Source: Bacteroidales bacterium UBA3653
Lineage (GTDB): Bacteria > Bacteroidota > Bacteroidia > Bacteroidales > Paludibacteraceae
Direction: 5' to 3'
NCBI GenBank assembly: GCA_002373505.1
Contig: DFKE01000001.1
Span: 200,782 to 208,636 of the forward strand
DNA: 7,855 nt
Below, one piece after another: positions 5,088 through 7,855 of the stretch; within the stretch, counting starts at the first letter, position 1, and each line of letters begins with the position of its first letter. The notes beneath the pieces were generated by a model that did not search any database, had not been told where the DNA came from, and saw only the letters and a list, made by a program, of their open reading frames with translations. Made by a program: the position numbers and the translations under genes.

Positions 5088-5489
5088 ATGAACGACATCA
5101 AGAAACTTCGCCGCCTGATGAGAGCGGCACACGCAATTCAAAAAAGTAATCCCGTTATCCTACGGGGAGTACCTATCACACAAAGCCAGGCGGTCAAGTA
5201 CGCATGGTGGTTTGAATCTTTCCGGCTCAAACTACAAAACGGCATCTACCGCTTCTCCTATTTCAAAACCGACGGATCAATCCGAGAAGCTACCGGTACG
5301 CTCAATATGGAACTTATTCCGGAAGATAAACACCCGAAGGGTATAAACAGCACCAAAGGTGCGCTAAACAGCGAAGCGCTAAACAGGTCTGAGCCCGCCC
5401 CGGGTGTCTTCACTTATTACGACCTTGAGAAGAAATCATGGCGTTCCTTCAAATGTGAGAACTTTATCGGTTTTATCACGAAAGTTTAA
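5088..5489 (+). CDS. WYL_2 / DUF2693-like SH3-barrel protein with an expanded loop
   Basis: A 133-residue protein. The barrel strands are recognisable: GIYRFSYFKTDGSIREATGT (52-71) and FTYYDLEKKSWRSFK (108-122), matching the Bacteroidetes family usually described as an SH3-beta-barrel or Sm-like protein (DUF2693, WYL_2). An N-terminal helix region contains AVKYAWWFESF. Members are common in mobile elements of this phylum; a nucleic-acid-binding role is generally supposed but not proven. The loop between the two barrel segments (about residues 81-106) is unusually long and is encoded by a chain of four triloop hairpins at 5332-5404, producing repeated INS, ALNS and ALNRS peptides without breaking the frame. 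It starts after the AT-rich repeat pair. No promoter of its own is seen. Confidence 0.8.
   Translation: MNDIKKLRRLMRAAHAIQKSNPVILRGVPITQSQAVKYAWWFESFRLKLQNGIYRFSYFKTDGSIREATGTLNMELIPEDKHPKGINSTKGALNSEALNRSEPAPGVFTYYDLEKKSWRSFKCENFIGFITKV
5332..5404. repeat. Chain of four triloop hairpins inside the WYL_2 gene
   Basis: ACCC-GAA-GGGT (5332-5342), GCACC-AAA-GGTGC (5350-5362), AGCG-AAG-CGCT (5370-5380) and CCCG-CCC-CGGG (5394-5404) follow one another, each with exactly a three-base loop. The first three are joined by ATAAACA and GCTAAAC, and AAACAGG follows the third. TAAACAG recurs at 5344, 5365 and 5380, offsets that are multiples of three and so keep the frame. The design matches the chain at 126-162. 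Confidence 0.8.
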
Positions 5490-5592
5490 CCCCGAATGCG
5501 TAAAGAGAAAAGGACCAAAAGAGAAAACTATGCAGATTGCTTATTATCTCTTAAAAAAAATATTTATTTTATAAATATAAAAAAGCACTCTT

Positions 5593-5967
5593 ATGGAAGC
5601 ATTAACAGATGTTATCGACAAGAAGTATAGCAAGTCGCTGCTGGCGTTCATGAAACTGGTAGACCCCGAGCGCAAATTCGGATTCGACACGCCGTTGATA
5701 GAAACATGGAACCGCCTTACCCTCGCCGAGCAACGGAAGCTCTATCTCTACCTCCTCTACCGCAAGTGGCGCGGGCTGGATGTTTACGGCGAGCCGTACT
5801 ACGTCATCATGAACTGCCACCCCGTGCCCTTCAACTGGAACGGAACGGCAAGATGCGAGGAACTCATCCATGAAGGCAAAGTGCTTATCGCCAAGTACAA
5901 CGGCTCATGGGGCTTTTACACCAAAGACGAGATCGCTCTCTATGGGCTCGAAATCAAAACAATTTAA
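5593..5967 (+). CDS. Unrecognised 124-residue cytoplasmic protein
   Basis: I do not recognise this family. It starts at ATG 5593 after a very AT-rich leader (about 5550-5590). The first half is helical and charged, including RLTLAEQRKLYLYLLYRKW (41-59). The second half looks like beta strands with many aromatics: GEPYYVIMN, PFNWNG and KYNGSWGFYTKDE. No signal peptide, membrane helix or catalytic motif is evident. The gene sits among small accessory genes and ends just before a repeat-rich spacer containing a probable terminator. Strong codon bias with wobble-position C and G, like its neighbours, supports it as a real gene. Confidence 0.7.
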   Translation: MEALTDVIDKKYSKSLLAFMKLVDPERKFGFDTPLIETWNRLTLAEQRKLYLYLLYRKWRGLDVYGEPYYVIMNCHPVPFNWNGTARCEELIHEGKVLIAKYNGSWGFYTKDEIALYGLEIKTI

Positions 5968-5997
5968 TGAGAGTCAAAAGTCGAAAGTCGAAAGACC
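5968..5997. repeat. Short tandem run of AAAGTCG-type units
   Basis: GTCAAAAGTCGAAAGTCGAAAG (about 5972-5993, written here only as a pattern of AAAGTCG units) forms two to three near-identical 8-bp steps directly after the stop codon of the 5593-5967 gene. It marks the start of the 244-base repeat-rich spacer. Confidence 0.7.
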
Positions 5998-6039
5998 GCA
6001 GCCTCTGGCTGCTAAAAGCCGCAGTATGGCGCTTTTTTT
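5998..6039 (+). terminator. Hairpin pair ending in a T run, probable terminator
   Basis: GCAGCC-TCT-GGCTGC (5998-6012) is a perfect triloop hairpin. After TAAAA comes a second stem, with AAAAGCC (6014-6020) pairing imperfectly with GGCGCTTTT (6028-6036), leading into seven T's (6033-6039). It lies about 30 bases after the 5593-5967 gene. The first hairpin and its GCTAAAA junction belong to the same style as the chains at 126 and 5332. Confidence 0.65.
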
Positions 6040-6057
6040 GAGTCGAGACCAGCAAAA

Positions 6058-6090
6058 GAGTCCGTAAAGAGTCCGTAAAGAGTCCGTTGA
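6058..6090. repeat. Three tandem 11-bp repeats
   Basis: GAGTCCGTAAA at 6058-6068 and 6069-6079 is followed by GAGTCCGTTGA at 6080-6090. The repeat is non-coding and part of the spacer before the gene at 6212. Confidence 0.9.
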
Positions 6091-6091
6091 G

Positions 6092-6124
6092 AATTCACAA
6101 TTCACAATTCACAATTCACAATTC
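6092..6124. repeat. Tandem 7-bp AATTCAC repeats
   Basis: Four full copies of AATTCAC (6092-6119) plus AATTC. Two further partial copies lie at 6152-6164, carried by the 40-bp duplication. Such runs are frequent in intergenic regions of this phylum and probably arise by slippage. Confidence 0.9.
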
Positions 6125-6191
6125 TTAGCCCCAAGGGGCACGATTATTTCACAATTCACAATTCTTAGCCCCAAGGGGCACGATTATTTCA
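6108..6191. repeat. Exact 40-bp tandem duplication containing a small palindrome
   Basis: Bases 6111-6150 are identical to 6151-6190, and the match extends a few bases at the ends (from 6108; to 6191). Each copy contains GCCCCAAGGGGC, a 5-bp-stem hairpin. Being exact, the duplication is recent or maintained. An AT-only run (AAAATTAAAAATTAAAAATT) follows and leads into the ATG at 6212. Confidence 0.95.
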
Positions 6192-6211
6192 AAATTAAAA
6201 ATTAAAAATTT

Positions 6212-6577
6212 ATGGAAATAATTCTTTCTAAACATTGCACGAACTTTAGCGGTTCGATCAATAAATCCTATGGTTACTCCGTGTGCCGTAGAGGAAAACG
6301 TTTTTTCTCGGTGCGTAATGCAAACCGTCACGTCCCCGATGACGGACACATCCGGTTCATCCTTGCAAGCGCAGACATAGCGCAGGACGGTGTCTGGTTC
6401 CGGGACATCCTTATCGAAACGTACGAACTATGGCAAGCCCTCACCGAAGCAGGGCTGTCCTCATTCGCCGCCGCACTCAAACTCAAGTACGGACCTACGT
6501 TCCCCTCGCGGACACTCAACGCCAGGCAGGTGCTCGACTTCGCCAAGGAACACAAATTAGAGGAGGTGCTGAAATGA
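6212..6577 (+). CDS. Unrecognised 121-residue protein
   Basis: I do not recognise this family. It starts at ATG 6212 after the AT-only leader. Residues 1-50 look like beta strands rich in basic and aromatic residues (YGYSVCRRGKRFFSVRNANR), and 57-121 look helical (FRDILIETYELWQALTEAGL..., ARQVLDFAKEHKLEEVLK). No membrane segment or catalytic motif is seen. Its stop codon overlaps the next gene's start in an ATGA, and an AGAGGAGG at 6559-6566 lies within its last codons. The two genes are therefore translationally coupled and probably work together. Codon use matches the neighbouring genes. Confidence 0.75.
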   Translation: MEIILSKHCTNFSGSINKSYGYSVCRRGKRFFSVRNANRHVPDDGHIRFILASADIAQDGVWFRDILIETYELWQALTEAGLSSFAAALKLKYGPTFPSRTLNARQVLDFAKEHKLEEVLK

Positions 6578-6804
6578 ATAAGAATGCTATCACGTTCACT
6601 ACCCTCTGTGCGAGGCTTGAACGAGCCATCCACGCTGACGTAGGCATGCACGGACTCGACATCCTTATCACCGGATGGATCCGCAAGAGAAACACCGTCA
6701 CCCGAGAGACACTGAGGCAACGGAAGAAAGCCGACGGGGAACCGTGGCTCACCTACTATGAGGCACTCTCTTTCTCGCGGTATGCAGGCTATGACCTCAC
6801 CTAA
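6574..6804 (+). CDS. Unrecognised 76-residue protein, coupled to the gene before it
   Basis: Starts at ATG 6574 in an ATGA overlap with the previous stop. It is preceded by AGAGGAGG (6559-6566), a Shine-Dalgarno-like sequence rare in this phylum, at a normal distance from the ATG. The frame is open further upstream, but that part is the shadow of the previous gene. The protein is mostly helical with a basic middle section (WIRKRNTVTRETLRQRKK, 35-52), so nucleic-acid binding is possible. No family is recognised. It is the last gene before the terminator at 6836. Confidence 0.7.
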   Translation: MNKNAITFTTLCARLERAIHADVGMHGLDILITGWIRKRNTVTRETLRQRKKADGEPWLTYYEALSFSRYAGYDLT

Positions 6805-6814
6805 AATTAAAAAC

Positions 6815-6866
6815 CGTGAGGTTCTCACGCTTGACGGAGCGGCTTTCTTGGTCGCTTCGTTTTTTT
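6815..6866 (+). terminator. Triloop hairpin followed by an intrinsic terminator
   Basis: CGTGAG-GTT-CTCACG (6815-6829) is a perfect 6-bp triloop hairpin. Just after it, GGAGCGGC (6836-6843) pairs with GTCGCTTC (6851-6858, two G-U pairs) around a 7-base loop, followed by seven T's (6860-6866). It ends the 6212-6804 gene pair. The terminator loop also contains the -33 TTG of the next promoter. Confidence 0.75.
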
Positions 6867-6878
6867 GTACTACCTTTG
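6848..6878 (+). promoter_or_regulatory. Bacteroidetes-type promoter for the lysis-like cassette
   Basis: TTG (6848-6850) and TACCTTTG (6871-6878) are 20 bases apart. The promoter overlaps the preceding terminator hairpin and is the only one seen upstream of the three overlapping genes at 7001-7746. Confidence 0.75.
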
Positions 6879-6889
6879 CACTCGCGTTC

Positions 6890-6946
6890 GGCAAATGGAT
6901 CGCAAAAACGATACCGCTCTGCTAAATCGTAAGTGCGACCATTGCC
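6890..6946 (+). ncRNA. Interrupted long hairpin in the lysis-cassette leader
   Basis: GGCAAATGG (6890-6898) pairs with CCATTGCC (6939-6946) with one bulged A. CGCA (6901-6904) pairs with TGCG (6934-6937). ACGAT (6908-6912) pairs with ATCGT (6926-6930) around a 13-base loop. A separate hairpin CAACTT-TGC-AAGTTG (6963-6977) follows. The leader is about 115 bases long and has no convincing reading frame, so it is probably regulatory RNA. The family is not recognised. Confidence 0.55.
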
Positions 6947-7000
6947 TCCGCTCTCCCCACCACAACTTTGCAAGTTGCGTCGGGGGCCCCAATAAGAATT

Positions 7001-7237
7001 ATGAAAATGAACACCGAAAATATTATCCAACTCGTCACCGCTGCGGTGCTCTCCATCGGAGGTTTGGTCATGCTCTTCTGCGGCGTCTATATCGACCCGC
7101 TCGGGCAGATTCACGAATCGCTCCTCATAGGATTCGGAGAGGTCGCCACTTTCGCCGGAGCACTTTTCGGTATTGATTATACATATAAATTCAAATTCCG
7201 CAACAATGCTGACAATAACCCTGACAAGAACCCATAA
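7001..7237 (+). CDS. Two-helix membrane protein, holin-like
   Basis: A 78-residue protein from ATG 7001; a TTG upstream in frame at 6968 lies in a hairpin and is less likely. Two membrane helices are predicted, about 8-30 (IIQLVTAAVLSIGGLVMLFC) and 40-58 (SLLIGFGEVATFAGALFGI), followed by a short charged tail (YKFKFRNNADNNPDKNP). Size, topology, and the position directly before a DUF5675 gene and a small lipoprotein fit a phage holin, which would permeabilise the inner membrane at lysis. The last 32 bases overlap the DUF5675 gene. There is no holin sequence signature I can name, so the role rests on context. It might instead be a membrane anchor or partner for the next protein. Confidence 0.7.
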   Translation: MKMNTENIIQLVTAAVLSIGGLVMLFCGVYIDPLGQIHESLLIGFGEVATFAGALFGIDYTYKFKFRNNADNNPDKNP

Positions 7238-7598
7238 GACGGGCAACGCCGTTTACGGCAAAATGATCATCCCCTACCGCGATGAGACCTACACCACCCA
7301 AGCGCTCGAAAACGCCGACTATCTCATCCCCGCCGGCGAATATCGCGTGGAGATGACTTGGTCGCCCAAGTTCAAGAAACTACTACCGCAGATCCTCGAT
7401 GTACCCGAACGGGACGGCATCCGCATACATATGGGAACCCAACCCGAACACTCCACCGGATGCGTACTCGTCAACCATATGACGATGATGGTCCTCAAAG
7501 GACTGATCACCGCCACAGAAAAAAGAAACTCGTTTAACCAAAACCCCGAAGACAATGAAGAAGTATTTATTTGTATCGTTGATGATTATGGCGCTTAG
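7206..7598 (+). CDS. DUF5675 family protein, candidate lysis enzyme
   Basis: A 130-residue protein from ATG 7206 (the frame extends upstream only as a shadow of the holin-like gene). Features of DUF5675 are visible: a strand-rich N-terminus (LTITLTRTH), LIPAGEYRVEM (40-50), LPQILDVPERDGIRIHMG (60-77) and STGCVLVN (83-90). H75 in IHMG and C86 in STGC are spaced like the catalytic His and Cys of YkuD-type L,D-transpeptidases (HG ... SxGC), which suggests peptidoglycan cross-link chemistry in the periplasm. That is an inference; the family's activity is not established as far as I know. No signal peptide is present, so export would depend on a holin, as for classical endolysins. It overlaps the previous gene by 32 bases and the next by 44. 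Confidence 0.85.
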   Translation: MLTITLTRTHKTGNAVYGKMIIPYRDETYTTQALENADYLIPAGEYRVEMTWSPKFKKLLPQILDVPERDGIRIHMGTQPEHSTGCVLVNHMTMMVLKGLITATEKRNSFNQNPEDNEEVFICIVDDYGA

Positions 7599-7746
7599 TG
7601 CCGCAGGCGGTCTGACCTCATGCAAGGCATGGCGCACTGTCTCCACCTCTGCTACCTATGTACAGCAGACAGACTCCACCGGCAGAAACACCGCCACTAT
7701 CTCTACCAAAACGGTAGAGGAGTACCAAGGAGTGAGGAAAAAGTAA
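7555..7746 (+). CDS. Small lipoprotein, possible outer-membrane spanin
   Basis: A 63-residue protein with a clear lipoprotein signal peptide: MKKYLFVSLMIMALSAAGG then the lipobox LTSC, with the modified cysteine at 23. The mature part is about 41 residues, polar and rich in Thr and Ser (TSATYVQQTDSTGRNTATIS). Its size and place as the third gene of an overlapping set after a DUF5675 gene resemble Rz1-like outer-membrane spanins, which help fuse the two membranes during phage lysis. No partner inner-membrane spanin is visible before the window ends. It overlaps the DUF5675 gene by 44 bases in another frame, which argues for tight co-expression. The lipoprotein call is secure; the spanin role is inferred. 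Confidence 0.75.
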   Translation: MKKYLFVSLMIMALSAAGGLTSCKAWRTVSTSATYVQQTDSTGRNTATISTKTVEEYQGVRKK

Positions 7747-7840
7747 CCCCTCTCCGGCTCTCCCCTCAAGGGAGAGAGGATCCTCATGTAGAGGGTGTAA
7801 ACGTATGTACCCCCTCTCTTGAGGAGAGGGTTGGGGTGAG
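7747..7840. repeat. Inverted-repeat element with two hairpins and complementary loops
   Basis: CTCTCCC-CTCAA-GGGAGAG (7758-7776) and CCCTCTC-TTGAG-GAGAGGG (7812-7830) are two perfect 7-bp hairpins. Their five-base loops are exact complements of each other. ACCCC near 7746 and GGGGT near 7833 extend the symmetry, so the whole block can also fold as one large stem. Similar CTCTCC/GGAGAG intergenic repeats occur widely in bacterial genomes. No T run follows, so a standard terminator is unlikely. Nothing else is seen from here to the window end. Confidence 0.75.
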
Positions 7841-7855
7841 GTTTCTAAAGCCGCA

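Noticed and set aside
5530..5574. 14-codon frame (MQIAYYLLKKIFIL)
   Set aside because: Too short and AT-driven to support as a gene, with no promoter or start-site evidence.
6328..6894. 188-codon reading frame on the - strand
   Set aside because: It overlaps two coupled + strand genes, a terminator and a promoter; it looks like a shadow of high-GC wobble codons.
6797..7246. 149-codon reading frame on the - strand
   Set aside because: It is antisense to the lysis-cassette leader and the holin-like gene, with no promoter or domain seen.

Overview
The window looks like part of a Bacteroidota (probably Bacteroidales) prophage or related integrated element. Four sites carry the Bacteroidetes primary-sigma -7 box TAnnTTTG (223, 3466, 4144, 6871). 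Three of them have a TTG or TTTG -33 element 20 bases upstream. Gene starts mostly follow AT-rich leaders instead of Shine-Dalgarno sites. The gene content fits (WYL_2/DUF2693 SH3-barrel, phage-type HNH, DUF5675), as do the many short intergenic repeats. All confident genes are on the + strand. No rRNA, tRNA, integrase or structural phage gene is visible, so the prophage label is an inference, resting mainly on the lysis-like cassette at the right end.

Layout. 1-262 is non-coding: five 22-bp tandem repeats, a chain of three hairpins, then a promoter. 263-3435 is a two-gene restriction unit. It holds a small membrane-anchored, Sel1-like protein whose reading frame is broken at a run of nine C's, then (4 bases later) a large single-chain type IIG restriction-modification enzyme with an N-terminal PD-(D/E)xK nuclease and a C-terminal N6-adenine methyltransferase. 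3436-4048 has its own promoter, a long structured leader, a small protein that shares a short motif with the tail of the type IIG enzyme, and a terminator. 4059-5048 begins with an operator-like array of TAGCACA sites and a dyad upstream of a promoter, then a hairpin leader, a two-helix membrane protein and an overlapping HNH endonuclease. 5088-6804 holds four small accessory genes (one WYL_2, three unrecognised) separated by repeat-rich spacers. 6836-7746 is a terminator, a promoter, a hairpin leader and three overlapping genes: a two-helix holin-like protein, a DUF5675 protein with an L,D-transpeptidase-like His/Cys signature, and a small lipoprotein. This is a plausible holin, lysis enzyme and outer-membrane spanin set. 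7747-7855 holds an inverted-repeat element.

The points most worth following up are: (i) possible phase variation by the C9 tract ahead of the restriction enzyme; (ii) a perfect 18-bp-arm palindrome inside the type IIG gene, within an AT-rich segment that may have been exchanged; (iii) the peptide motif shared by the restriction enzyme and its neighbour; (iv) three promoters each followed by a long hairpin leader; (v) chains of triloop hairpins with CTAAAC-like linkers, one of which lies in frame inside the WYL_2 gene. Domain names are from memory of the families; no search was run.
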